Of a stretch of DNA of 64,000 bases, positions 12,237 to 23,437 are shown one piece after another (the first letter of the stretch is position 1; every line of letters starts with the position of its first letter). The notes below the pieces were generated by a model. That model had not been told where the DNA came from. It did not search any database and saw only the letters and a list, made by a program, of their open reading frames with translations. Both the position numbers and the translations under genes were made by a program. The stretch is from the NCBI GenBank assembly GCA_028532985.1, contig JANCIK010000004.1, positions 1,550,001 through 1,614,000 on the forward strand, given 5' to 3'. The stretch comes from Stropharia rugosoannulata. Lineage: Eukaryota; Basidiomycota; Agaricomycetes; Agaricales; Strophariaceae.

Positions 12237-13709
12237 ATGTCCTGGCTTATCGCTACAGTCGTCTTCCTACCTTTGCTCGAGACAGCTTGTGCGCAAGATG
12301 CATCCTGTTTGCCATTCTATAGCTGGGTGAGCTTTCTCCGCCGATCTTTATTTCATCGATGTTAAGTGTTATTTCAGGCATCCAACCCTCAAAAGCAAAA
12401 TCCATGTCAGATAGCATCGATCCTTATATCTGAGTGTAATGGTGGCCGTAAGTCTCGTATGTCTATAGTTCTTAAATAATGTATGACCCCTCCAGCAGCA
12501 TTTAATGTTCCTCCTCTGCCGTCTAACGACATGTATGTCGGGCCTACTTTGCAAATGGCTAATCCTTGTCAATGCAACACTGTGACATACTCTCTCATGA
12601 GCGCTTGCGGGGCGTGCCAGGGCCAGGACTATGTGTCGTGAGTATGAAAAGGGAAAGACGTTATCTTGCTGAATAGGCAATCTTCTAGGTGGAGTGTTTG
12701 GTCAGGAAATTGTGCTACGGTCTCCATAGACACGTACGTACCTCCCTCGCTGCATCCACATCATAGAACTCAAGACAGCGGCTATTGGAAGATATCCAGA
12801 GTCAATACCATCAGACACATCGATACCTGGCTGGGCATACTTAGATGTTACGGTAAATTCCAATAAGAAGTCTTCTTTTTTTTTTTTACTGATATAAAGT
12901 GACTAGGCAAATGATAACTGGGATCAAACTAGTGCTAGGGCTAATGCCAGTAAGGCATCGACTAGTCTGGAGATCTAGTCCCACTTACTGTATCTTGTAG
13001 ATCTCACTGCATCCAGTGCGCTACCTTCGTCAACGAGCTCAATCGCTGTACATAATGTGACGTCCACTGAGATGGTATCGTCTTCTACGACACAGGAATC
13101 AAGTACTTCGATTACAACGACAACTTCGAGCACACCTAGTGCGACAGACTTATCGAACTCATTACATCTTTCCGAAAAGCATGCAAATGCTGTCGGCGGA
13201 GGGGTTGTAGGAGGACTAATTGGCCTCGTCATCATCTTTGGTGGTATTGTATGGTACATATACCATCGTAGGCGCATGAACGCTAGAACCGGCATGACAT
13301 ATCTTTCATCCTCGGTTTCAGCAAACAGATCATCGTTACCCGGGCAAGGACCGTACATGAATCAAGTACCCCCCCCTGCAGAAAGCGCTTTTCATTCTTT
13401 AACCGTAAGCCATTGACTTACTCTTTATGTGTATTTTCTCTCTGAATTCATAATGTAGGGGTCGTCTGTGGGTAATGAAACACCTTATCGACATGATTCC
13501 ACAGCGTCTGGTTCCACCGATTCAGTACCGACTGGACATGCTCGGGTATGATTGTGTATTGATTGTTGATTGATTGTGTCTGTGTAAGCGTTACACGTCC
13601 CTTCGTGCTATATGCTAACTGAAATTATTTTTCCAAGTTATATGATTCTGTAGGCAGTAAAAATGCAAAACATGCCAAGCTATGCTATATCATAAGGCAC
13701 AACTTGTGA
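12237..13709 (+). CDS. Predicted single-pass membrane protein with Cys-rich ectodomain (tandem copy A)
   Basis: Not a family I can name. The start gives a signal peptide (MSWLIATVVFLPLLETACAQ), then a Cys-rich ectodomain spread over short exons with QNPCQIA, FNVPPLPSND, NPCQCNTVTYSLMSACGACQ and PGWAYLDVT. A Ser/Thr-rich stalk follows, then one transmembrane helix preceded by a Gly hinge (GGGVVGGLIGLVIIFGGIVW) and a basic stop-transfer HRRR. The cytoplasmic tail is Ser/Pro-rich and split by two further introns, ending about 13709. The next gene downstream has the same order of motifs, so the two are tandem paralogues. The design resembles fungal cell-surface sensors in general layout, but no WSC domain is visible. 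Exon edges in the ectodomain are approximate. Confidence 0.75.
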
Positions 13710-14338
13710 TTTTGACATATTTCGTTTCTAGAAGATACTCAGCTTCCAACATCACATCGTATTGTATACTAGTATGGGGTATATTATTTTGTTGGTTATC
13801 ATTAGTGACTGCTAGTAAGAGGTGTCTGTGACTTCAATGCGCCGGGTGCTATGGGTTTGCTATGGGTGCTATGGTTCTTACATCGTGTGTATTGCACTAG
13901 TCTCCCCGCCAAGAATACCACGACATTGATCCGTGATTAGTGATCACGGTCCTAGGTAAAGTAGTTCAGTTTAGTTAGACAGCACAACCGCTTCACAATC
14001 CAACGCATAACACGTGGCAAGGAGAAGCGAAGCGTAGACACTGAATTCTGCAGGCCAAGTATGTCGTCCTTTGCGAACTGGAGTTACGTCTCGCAGGGTC
14101 ATTGATTATCAGATCATGATGACGGTATTTTTGTATATACTAATTTATCATTCCATCATCCACAGAACCTGTGCTCATGCTGATGCGAATACATACATAC
14201 TTATGAGCCGCTGTGTGTTTTGACTTTCCCTCTTAAGGTCCACCCTCGGCTCACGGAATCTTACGAGCTTCGAAGTTCGGCGATATCGACATTTAACGGA
14301 TCCAGTTGCCCCAGGATCCTTCTTGTCCATTGCCCATC
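13710..14338. other. Intergenic between tandem paralogues
   Basis: The 629 bp contain the 3' flank of copy A and the presumed promoter of copy B. A short tandem duplication GGTGCTATGG(G/T)TT sits around 13845-13876. No gene or RNA was recognised. Confidence 0.45.
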
Positions 14339-15698
14339 ATGTTGTGGCAGAGCCAAGCAGCAAAAATCGTCGTCCTTCTCATAACATGTGCAGCCATTGT
14401 CATTGGGCAGAGTTCGCCCGTCACGACATGTATAGAGCCTTTTGACTGGGTTAGTCTTTTTTGACCCAGATTGATTATCAAGCAGCCGTACCGAATGTTG
14501 GTGTAACAGACTATCAATGCAAGGAACCAGACACCATGTCTAGTAGCTGCTTTCCTGGAAAGCGCCTGTGGCACGGGTAAGTGCTCCATGAAACGACTCC
14601 ACTTGGCGCTGATGTTCTGTATTTTGGACATGTAGTGACGCAGATTCCCCCACTGCCTCTCAATAATCACTATCAGGGGCCGAATTCCACTTTGCAAAAC
14701 CAATGCCTATGTAGTTCAGTCACATACTCTATGATCAGCGCCTGTGCGGCATGTCAAGGTCGAAGTTATCAGAATTGGACGACGTGGACGAATAATTGCA
14801 TTAGTACTTCTCTAAAGACGTACGAAGATTGTACCATTAACGGGTCTCTTCTGGCTCACGCATAGTGTTACAGGTTCCCTCTTACGCTCCCTGCTAGCGT
14901 CCAAGTTCCAACATGGGCTTTCTTGGATGTCACCCAGGTAAGTAGAATCTTATTGGCCATTTCTTCGTTAAATATTCCTAATTTCTTTTCCAGACGAACA
15001 ATACCTTCGACCCAACCCTTGCGCAAGCCGGTGAGCATACTGAGCCTAATACTAATGTGTTGAACCCTAAGGATGATCTAACATTCCTCTATAGTTTTGA
15101 GTGATCCAAATCCTACAACGTCGCCGTCGCCATCGTCAACAAGTGCGACGTCGACACCGATATCTGAAGGAACACCTGCATCCATCTCTCCCATTCCGAC
15201 CGCCGCTGTTGAGGGCAAGTCGAAAAATCATGCTGGAGCTATTGCAGGTGGTGTCGTTGGCGGGCTTGTCTTCCTAGCTTTGGTGGGCCTGGGAGCGCTC
15301 TGGTGGTTCCTACGGAAGAAGCGCAATACTCTCGCAGCTAAGGATCTCACGTTTGACAGACGCGCATTGGTTTCCGGCACCATTTCATCCCAGCCTACAG
15401 GTTCTATAATGTCTCCAGAGATGCTCTCTACTAATCCGTACTCATCTCCTCTATACGTATGTCCAATTCTCTTCTATCGCGCTCCACTGATAATTGATTC
15501 GACTGCTTATAGGGCACATCTACGGATATGCAAAGCACTATGCCGACGTCACCGGTCACTTCAGCTGTTTATACAAGTGTCCCTGCCGCAAGCCGCCGGT
15601 CTCTGGAAAGCGTCTCTCAGAGTGTGGCCCATTTCGGAGCTTTGCATTCCGCTCAAATCAGGCAACCTCCTGGGTATACTGGCGCAGCAGAGGTTTAA
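14339..15698 (+). CDS. Predicted single-pass membrane protein with Cys-rich ectodomain (tandem copy B)
   Basis: Paralogue of the preceding gene. It begins with a hydrophobic signal segment (KIVVLLITCAAIVIG), then NQTPCLVAAFLESACGT, IPPLPLNNHYQGPNSTLQNQ, CLCSSVTYSMISACAACQ, and VQVPTWAFLDVT, each aligning with copy A in the same order and with introns at matching places. A Ser/Thr/Pro stalk leads to a transmembrane helix with the same Gly hinge (GGVVGGLVFLALVGLGALWW) and a basic RKKR stop-transfer. The cytoplasmic tail continues after an intron at about 15459-15512 and ends GYTGAAEV. Function is unknown; a surface receptor or wall-anchored sensor is an inference from topology only. Confidence 0.75.
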
Positions 15699-16459
15699 TG
15701 ACACATTTTGACGCCTTTTTTACTACTCCCAGACGAGATTCGTTTTTATGTCGCATGTACACATGATGTGTATGCTCATTTTTCTGTCACGTCGAACCGT
15801 GTATGAATATATATATGCTGGCTATTTATGTCAAGGATTCTGAAGATCATGAGAATGCAGTGATATAAATTATTTGAATGGGAATCATCTGTACAATGAA
15901 GCATGATACACCCAGTACAAAGATACTAACTCAGTTCGGTTTATAAATGTTACTTATTATTGCACTGAAGTTGATATAGTGTGCGGCAGGACGGAGTCGC
16001 CCAGTGCATCTGCAAGGTGGCCAGGCCTGGTAGTTTCGCACCAGGCGTGACCTAATCACTGCGCGCGAGGTCAAGGTCAAGCCACGCCTGTGCTGCTTTG
16101 GGCGCATCGTCCATGGTCGTGCCCTCGCCAGGTTGTGCAAAGATCTTGCAAATACACAAGTCGGTCTTCCCACGACTCAGACAGCCTTATGCCACATAAA
16201 TCATTTGCTTTTCATCGCATTAGGACTTAAGTTGCGCAGCGACCTACCTGCCTTTAAGTTATAAGTTGCTCCACCGCGCTATGATCGGAAAATCTGACAG
16301 CAGTAAAACTACACGCAGTGGGGATAGTACAAAGATACCGTTACAATTATTTTAAACACACATATATCAACTTCCGACAGAGCATCTCTGCCAAGATAGG
16401 TATATCAATATCATCAAGGGCAAGTCATGGCACTAAGGTCATGATGGATTAATGACTTA
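15699..16459. other. Intergenic flank left of the hAT element
   Basis: These 761 bp lie between copy B and the left target-site duplication of the transposon. No coding region is convincing. The stretch around 15970-16140 is unusually GC-rich and has short internal repeats of AGGTCAAGG and CAGGC type. Confidence 0.4.
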
Positions 16460-16467
16460 TCATGAGG
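16460..16467. repeat. Left 8-bp target-site duplication of hAT element
   Basis: The octamer TCATGAGG lies directly before the left terminal repeat and is repeated exactly at 20498-20505. An 8-bp duplication is the hallmark of hAT transposition. Confidence 0.95.
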
Positions 16468-16483
16468 CAGTGTTGGCAAGGTC
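16468..16483 (+). repeat. Left terminal inverted repeat of hAT element
   Basis: The 16 bases CAGTGTTGGCAAGGTC are an exact reverse complement of 20482-20497. They begin with CAG, as many hAT ends do. Confidence 0.95.
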
Positions 16484-16737
16484 GGGGACTACCGAGCCAA
16501 GGTCGCGTGCCATGGTCCATAGTCGCAGCCTATAGCCGTGACTATGATGGCGACTATGATGGCGACTATGTACACCATAAGTGGCCTAGTTGGCGGCATC
16601 AGCACGTTCACACGCAAACCTTGGAATATCAATCCAGACCGAATTAACTTTACCACCGTAGATAGTAGGATTCAGATAAATAGAATGGTATTGGTAGCAG
16701 AAATTACACATACTGTTGATTCTGAGAAATATGTGAA

Positions 16738-19700
16738 CTAGTTTAAAAAGATGCTTTCCACACAGTCATCCAAGTCATATTCATCTTCGTCTGGTTCTCC
16801 CTCGGCATCTGCATCAAGAAGCTCATAGAGCTCAAGTTCGTCTTCTAAACTTCCTAGTGCACTTCTTTGGGTGCTTTGGATCCAATGTGTGTTATCGAAG
16901 TCAAATAACTGATTAATATTGAATGGATCTGCCTCAGATTGTGTGCTTGCTGTTGTAGCAGGCCTCGGAAGGGGTATTGGATTTGGCTCCTCTTCATCTT
17001 CTACCATACCAATAAATCGTGATGTTAATATTTCTGTACTGCGAGATAGTGAATACTGATTATTGACTGGTGCTAGTGTATCCACATTTGGAGTTGTGAT
17101 GTCCAACATTGGGGAATCTGTATTTGTAGTGGACCGTTGTTGAGACTGAGCCTTTAATCCAAACATCCGTTTACGTAGATTCTTCTTGTTTTCAAGGGCC
17201 AAGACCGCATCGCGCATGTGCATTTTGCACTCTGCGAGGTCCACAACCTTTTTGTTGCTAAGTCTTGTACGCAATTTTGAAAGAATAAGACCGAAAGTGC
17301 TGAACAAACGTTCACAAGATGCCGAGTTTGGACAAATAGAAAGTACCCGTATTGCAAGCCGCACAAAGGGAATCGGTGGCATGCCCGGAGTGCTGATATC
17401 GTTGTATAGCTCCAATGGATCTGGACTTGTATTCTAATATGTACAGGCATTATCAGCAACTTAAAATCAAAATTAACTATGATGTACTTACACGTGCAGC
17501 CGCAAGGGCTCGGAGATTTTCACAGGCTACATCACTGCCTTCGAAGACTCCTGTAGAGTTAAAGTAATCACGAACTTCTTGGTAAAGATTGTCGGGGCTG
17601 GCTGCACCGTAAAATCGCTTCCACAGCTTGAGAAGAAGTGTGTGGACTGTCACAACTGTTGTAACCTCGCGGTTTTTCTTATTAAAAGGAGCAATCTAGA
17701 GTCACTTGAAAAATTAGCATGCATCTCATAATTTTAATAGCAACACTCACCTTGAGAAACGGATTTAAAATAATTGCGGCTACAAAAACCTCTTGATCAG
17801 CGTTTTTCCAGCGCTTATTAATGCTATTAAGAAGTGCTGTTTTGACCAGTTGTTCACAGGCATCAGTCAACTTGCTATATTCATGGTATAAGCTTGCAAA
17901 GGTTAGCAATACTTCATCCAGACGACAATGTGTTGACTGTGTCACATTTGCTGCAATAGCAAGTGGTGCAAGATGATGTTTGATTCTGCAAAATAGAAAT
18001 ACATTTAATATGGAGTCACATTTCATTTGATTATGCCTTTAACTGTGTCAGGAGAAAGATGTACCTAACTAGATTAACCCAAAAATTTGTATCCTTAATG
18101 ATTGAAACCATTTCCTCGGCTTTTTCACGTGCTGCACGGGCACCTTGGGCAGGAATAATTTGCCTGTCCTGAGGCTGTTTTGTGGCGTCTTGTGCAACTA
18201 CAAGCTCGAGGCTGAGTCGTAGGTCCAGTAAGCGACGATATGCAAGATAAAATGCTGTCCAGCGTGTTGGAACAGGGCGGATAACTGATAGTGGCCGTTT
18301 TCCGGCATCAGTGAGTGACTGCTTGATAAGCCCAATAATTTGTGTCTTCGAGCGCAGCCATGCAATCAACTCATTGGCCTTTGATGATGCAGAGAGAAAG
18401 TCTGTTTTGGAAGCCTTGAAATAATCCCCGACTATCAAATTCACCTGTGGCAATTAAAATGTTTTAGTATCTTGATTAAAATTACTACTTATGACGTACT
18501 TGATGGGCAAAACAATCAGGCGTAACAATGTTGGGGAATTTATCAGAAAGAAGCAGGCGTGCTTTGCGAGATTCACCCGAAGCATCTGTTGTAAATGCAA
18601 TAACCTCAACCTTCCATTCTTTGGTCAAAAGGTTGATAACTTCAAGCATTTGTGTAAGAAGATTGTCAGCTGTCTTGCGCTCAGTAGTTGTGTCCTTAAC
18701 AGCAACAGTATAAACCTAATGTTATTATCAGTTACAGAATTGGCAAATAAAATTATATGTCTTACCTGTCGTCCCACTGTTATCATATAGGCTATTAAAT
18801 GGTGTGAGTTTGGCCCAGACCAGCCATCGCACTGAACAGTTGCCAAGCTGTTCTGAACTTTTCCTCGGATTTGCTCACGGATACTAACCAAAAGACTTGG
18901 AAGAACTCTATCAGAAAGCACACGACGTGACGGAAGCTTGGCCCGTGGTACAAACTCTTGAATGAATTTGATAAACTCGGGATTGCTGACAAAGTTAAAT
19001 GATAAGTTTCCTGATGCAATCAAACGAACGAGAGATTGTTCAAAGAAAATTTGGTGTTCTGGTGCCCATTCAGACTGTTCTGCGGTTGGATTACCAATAG
19101 TACCCAGAGACGAAATTGGGCGCTTATTTCCCGACGCAGATCGGCTATATTTATTGGGCTGAATTGAAAGTAAAGCTGATGACGATGATGATGAGTTGAA
19201 AGACCTTCGAGATGAAATTGTAGGAGCTGGTGAGATACCAGAGCGAGAAGGTGCAACTGAAATTGATGAAGGCGGCCGTTGCATATACACAGTGCTACTT
19301 TGCCATTGTTGTATAGCCTGAGGAACCGAGCTTTCTCCCAAATTAATGTCAGTGTTGTATGCATAGACTGGACGAGGGGATACAAGAGTAGGGTCCTGTC
19401 CTGAAGCCATAGTATAAGTTCGTTGTGCGCGTGGTGTTCTTTCCACGTCCAAAAACATTCCATCTGCATCCTCATGTACAGTACTAGCTTCCGTAGTACT
19501 GGACTTGGAGGACATAGAAGGGTCATTGGTGGCAAGGTGTTTGACATTGGGTGGACAGTATGGACAGTCGATAAGGTGCCTGCACAGGGTTGTTGTGCGT
19601 GCCTCAACCCATGAGCATTTCGGACCCCTTTTGCTATTTCCACGGGGCTCTCGGAATACTATCATTAGATGTATGTGAGCTAAAACAAATATTTCCATTC

Positions 19701-20007
19701 ATTAAATATACCCACGTGCCAGAAGAATTTCATCCCGAGTCCGGGGTAAGAAATTAGGGTCCAAACGGGCAGCTGCCTCCTCTTGCAGTACTATAGGCCC
19801 AATCTTGGGGTCAAGACAGTAGCGGCATATCACACGGATTTTGTCCTTTGCCTCAAAATTAGCATAAATCTCGACAGGACGTTGTGGCTTGGGAGTCTTG
19901 AGGTCATACAATGGATGGTCAATGAAGTACTGACGAACCCAGTGGCGGTCGGACATTTCTTGAATTGAGTAGCTGATATGTAGTTGAGTTGTTTGATTAT
20001 TACTCAC
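16738..20007 (-). CDS. hAT transposase with BED-like zinc finger and C-terminal dimerisation domain
   Basis: Catalyses cut-and-paste transposition of the surrounding element. About seven minus-strand exons join without any stop and yield roughly 970 residues. The N-terminal region has a BED-like zinc-binding pattern, CRYC followed much later by RTTTLCRHLIDCPYC, split by an intron. The core has QCDGWSGPNSHHLIAY and AFTTDASGES, which fit the first two catalytic Asp residues of hAT enzymes, then TPDCFAHQVNLIVGDYF, the family CxxH region. The last exon has SCERLFSTFGLILSKLRTRL, the hAT dimerisation motif holding the catalytic Glu. The tail is acidic and Ser/Thr-rich. Start could be the Met at 20007 or an internal Met at 19956. 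The intact frame suggests the enzyme may be functional. Confidence 0.9.
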
Positions 20008-20481
20008 TGCTCAGTGTGTATTATCTCTCTTTATATGTTTTTGGGAAGGCTATGGTGTGCATTCTGCCATACATACATCTGTCCTTGTTCTGCATGTACA
20101 GCTGCTCTACCTGATATGATTGCTCTGAATGCTCTGAATGCTCTAAATGCTGTGAATGCTGTGAACCGTGTATTACATTAACCTGCATCAATTTTTGATT
20201 TTCTTCAAATTCTCTTTAACTTCTTTATTATGGTACATAAGATGCTGTGATGTAGCTATCCGTGATATACTCTATCTATAATACCTAAATGTACAGTCAG
20301 ATACCGAGCGTCAATTGGGCATCAATGAAGAAGTGACGGATGCGCCAAAAATGACAAGTCCGTGTGGGAAAAGCCTGATCGGGACCATGCACGTGATGAT
20401 AGTCGCTGACTATGTTCTACTTTTGGACGAAGTCGCGACCATAGTCGACGGTCTGTGATGGGACTTTCGCCTATGGTCGCG

Positions 20482-20497
20482 GACCTTGCCAACACTG
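20482..20497 (-). repeat. Right terminal inverted repeat of hAT element
   Basis: GACCTTGCCAACACTG is the exact reverse complement of the left terminal repeat and abuts the right target-site duplication. Confidence 0.95.
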
Positions 20498-20505
20498 TCA
20501 TGAGG
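20498..20505. repeat. Right 8-bp target-site duplication of hAT element
   Basis: TCATGAGG, identical to 16460-16467. Confidence 0.95.
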
Positions 20506-20548
20506 TCTACCTAGTCTCGCGAGCCAGACGTTCGTGTCCTAAAATGGT

Positions 20549-20596
20549 ATGTCGCCTTGTTTTTGAGCCATCAACAAAAATTGATGGCGGCGACAT
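20549..20596. repeat. Two-part hairpin
   Basis: The outer arms ATGTCGCC (20549-20556) and GGCGACAT (20589-20596) are exact complements. The inner arms CCATCAA (20568-20574) and TTGATGG (20581-20587) close a loop of CAAAAA. No protein-coding context is present. Confidence 0.6.
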
Positions 20597-21219
20597 TCCG
20601 TGCCCATCATTTTTAGTGATCGCTCGCCGGCTTGGCCTAGATACCTTATTTGGACACCCACATGGCTGACTTGCGTGACTAAGGTCTACCGAGTCTTAAG
20701 AGGCATATAGTAATGTCTAGGCATTTTTGACTTGATACATATAAGGATGACTTTACTGTAAGCCTGGTGTAAGTATTTTATTATGTAGCAGTAGCAAGGC
20801 AGTAGTTTGGCCCTGCCGTGTCTAAGGTGCTGCTATACGGTCACAGTACGCCACCTAATGAGGCTCGGTGTTGACCGGCTACTTAGTACTAGCGACTAGC
20901 CAGAGTATACACTACTCGCTTACTATAAGTGCTCTGTCAGCCTTTAACCCAAGATCTGTGAGCCTGCATGATATTGCGACCCTTCAACGTCTAAAACGAG
21001 CGCACCTCAACGAAGTGTGCTTTTTACACAAGGTTAGTGCAGGTGGGAAAATTATTGACTGTATCAATCGGCTTCGGGCTTCCGTAGGATTATAATTTTT
21101 CTACTTGTACATTAAAATACTCTAAAAATAAATTTACATATGCGATACAATCTAAATAGCGACGACTCAGCACCAATGCAAGCCACACAATGGCTCAGCT
21201 GGCTGGGAGTGGCAGTGAC

Positions 21220-21260
21220 TGGAAGTGGAAGTCGCAAATTGCCGGCGACTTCCACTTCCA
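21220..21260. repeat. 16-bp perfect inverted repeat with 9-nt loop
   Basis: TGGAAGTGGAAGTCGC at 21220-21235 is the exact reverse complement of 21245-21260, separated by AAATTGCCG. Neighbouring bases on the left repeat the same GGAAGTGG/GGCAGTG theme. It lies 150 bp before the CHMP7-like start codon. Confidence 0.8.
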
Positions 21261-21413
21261 CTACTTTGAACGTGACTCCTATTTGCCGCGCTCAAGTCAC
21301 GCCGAAGTTACTCATGTTTAATTAACCACGTGGTGTGACGCAACCTAACTAATTTTGGAACATATGTAAAGGCGGCACCGCCAAAGCTTGCCTCTGCAAC
21401 ACGACGTTGCCAG

Positions 21414-23192
21414 ATGGCCGCCTCGCCGTCACCGGCCTCTGGTGCTCACTCCTTAATTCTCGCTCTGCATCCATTTGACAGCACATCCATACAACGTCTA
21501 CAGGCACTGTACTCTGACTTTTCGCGTCAGAAGTACTCAAATCCTACGTCTTATAATGCGAATGTAGACTGGTGGCATGACGCCCTTGAGGCTGTTGTTG
21601 CCGCTGGTTTACAAAGTCCTTCACCTTCTCCTGTGGCAGGACTGGGTACCACATACAGGGAAGACAGTGACTCAGAACGACTGAGGGAACTGCGTAACAG
21701 TGATCGTCTAGTTCTGCATGCAGGCAAAGAACTTATGGATAGGCTGAAGATAGCCAAAGTTGGTAGACCAATTGCTCTGGGTTCTGTGCTCGTGCGTCGC
21801 TTTCTCTTAATTCTTTCTCCGTTCCTACATATTACGTAGAGAAATGCGAACTTTCCGCCTGTTATTAAGATGGGGCACCATTAACTAACACTCAACTTTG
21901 CCTAGCAAGTCTGAACTACGCAACTCTCGGCAGGCTATTCCTATATCAGACTTCTTATCCTCCAAAAAGTCAGTGTACGATGCTGGGTGGCTGCCAGGTC
22001 GCATAGTCTCTTACGTTGTTGGGAAACCTCTATGGTGGGCCCTCGAACAAGTCGGCATTGTTGGCGAAGAAGGCTTACTGGGGCAACGCGGTCGGAGTCG
22101 CAATCACAAAGACACTGACTGGTGGGGCGACTTTGTACTTCTGCGTCTTGTAGAATCTGCTGCAGATGATGTCGTGGATGTGCAAGAAGCGAAGCAAGTT
22201 ACACCCAGCGATGCCTTGTACACCTTTGACACTTTCCGCTCGACTTTCGGCACGATAGGGAATAAAGGCGCGAATGAGCCACTTCGAGAAACTGACGCTC
22301 GGGTTCTTCTGAAATACCTGGAACGCGATAGGGCGGCGGTTGTCGTAGACGGCGAGGTCGGTAATCCCACTCAGAATTCGAAATGAATACTTATTTATTA
22401 TTTAACTATGTTCCAGTATATCAAATTTATTGATAAACAGGCACATGCAGAAGACCGTGCAATTTCTCCGGTTGATCGCGGTATTCTTGAGCTGAAAAGC
22501 GCCATCAACAACTTGCACACGCAAGTCGACGCAATTCAAAACAAGATGGAAGAGTGAGTCCTCACATTTCAATCTTATGCGTTTTCTCATAAATTTCCTG
22601 TAGCTACACCAAGAAAGCTGGTGCAGCTTTGCAGCAAAAGCGTAAAGCTGCGGCACTAAGCTACCTTCGCTCACGTAAACTACTCGAAGACGTTCTGAAC
22701 AAAAGACTTGGGTCTCTGACAACACTGGAGTCAATGTTCTTGACCGTTGAGGCGGCTGCTGGTGACATCGAAGTAATTATTTTTGTATTATTTTATTTTT
22801 GCGATGGAGATGACTGATCGCAACTTTCTGAACAGATTATGAAATCTTACGAAACTTCTACTACGACTTTGCGTGCTATCTTGGCACATCCATCTCTAGA
22901 TCGTTCGAGCGTGGACAAAACTATGGAAGCTCTTGCTGAAGCCAACGCGGATGCCAGGGAGCTGGACGACGCAATACGGCTCAACGGAGATGTTGCTATG
23001 CGCACTGAAGATAATATTGATGATGCAGAACTGGAGGAGGAATGGAAGGACATGGTGCAAGAGTTAGAAGCTGCCCAGACGAAGCCTGCCTCTCCTGACA
23101 CGCACGAGAAACTAGAAAAAATCAGAAGTACACCGGACTCTGTTCCCTTCACGTCTTCTCTGGATAAAGCTGCAACTCCTTCTCTCACATAG
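21414..23192 (+). CDS. CHMP7-like ESCRT-III protein (Chm7)
   Basis: Predicted ESCRT-III component that recruits membrane-remodelling machinery to the nuclear envelope (role known for Chm7/CHMP7). The N-terminal half, with FSRQKYSNPTSYNANVDWWH and later GWLPGRIVSYVVGKPLWWAL, matches the degenerate winged-helix N-domain that sets CHMP7 apart from other Snf7 proteins. The C-terminal half is Snf7-like: IKFIDKQAHAEDRAISPVDR, KSAINNLHTQVDAIQNKMEE, AALQQKRKAAALSYLRSRKL, and LTTLESMFLTVEAAAGDIE. It ends in an acidic MIM-like segment with DDAELEEEWKDMVQELE. Five or so exons are joined by short introns. The first intron, about 21793-21905, is the least certain boundary. Family assignment is strong. Confidence 0.88.
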
Positions 23193-23437
23193 TGTCTCAC
23201 ATTTCATCAACGGGGCATGGTTGTTACAATGACCAAAGCTTGACATAAACGAGCAATCTTTTCAGAAGTCAACTGCAGTGCAACTCAAGTCAAGTCGATC
23301 TTACAAAAGATTACAAGTTGTGGCCACGATTATAAGTGATCATATTGAGTAAATTCATATATGTCAATGGTATTGTACAACAAGGATGCATGAGTTAAAG
23401 CAAATCCATATGGAATGGAGTATCAAAATCGAGTGGT
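23193..23437. other. Short intergenic between convergent genes
   Basis: 245 bp with the 3' ends of the CHMP7-like and HSP12-like genes. Nothing else seen. Confidence 0.4.

Larger units (their letters stand above)
16468..20497. mobile_element. hAT-superfamily DNA transposon, apparently complete (4,030 bp)
   Basis: Both ends carry the same 16-bp terminal inverted repeat, CAGTGTTGGCAAGGTC at 16468-16483 and its exact complement at 20482-20497, with weaker match for another 8 bp. An 8-bp duplication of TCATGAGG flanks the element on both sides with no mismatch. Inside lies one transposase gene on the minus strand. Subterminal regions are rich in short repeats of GACTATGATGGC and TAGTCGC type (16540-16570 left, 20395-20475 right), as expected for transposase binding sites. 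The perfect duplication and uninterrupted transposase suggest a recent insertion. The element sits between the membrane-protein pair and the CHMP7-like gene and disrupts neither. Confidence 0.95.
20506..21413. other. Intergenic flank right of the hAT element
   Basis: Holds no convincing gene. It contains two inverted-repeat structures annotated separately (20549-20596 and 21220-21260) and, towards 21413, the presumed promoter of the CHMP7-like gene. Confidence 0.5.

Noticed and set aside
21180..21300. A CRISPR or tandem-repeat array at the GGAAGTGG words
   Set aside because: There is one inverted repeat only, with no regularly spaced repeats or spacers, and the context is eukaryotic.
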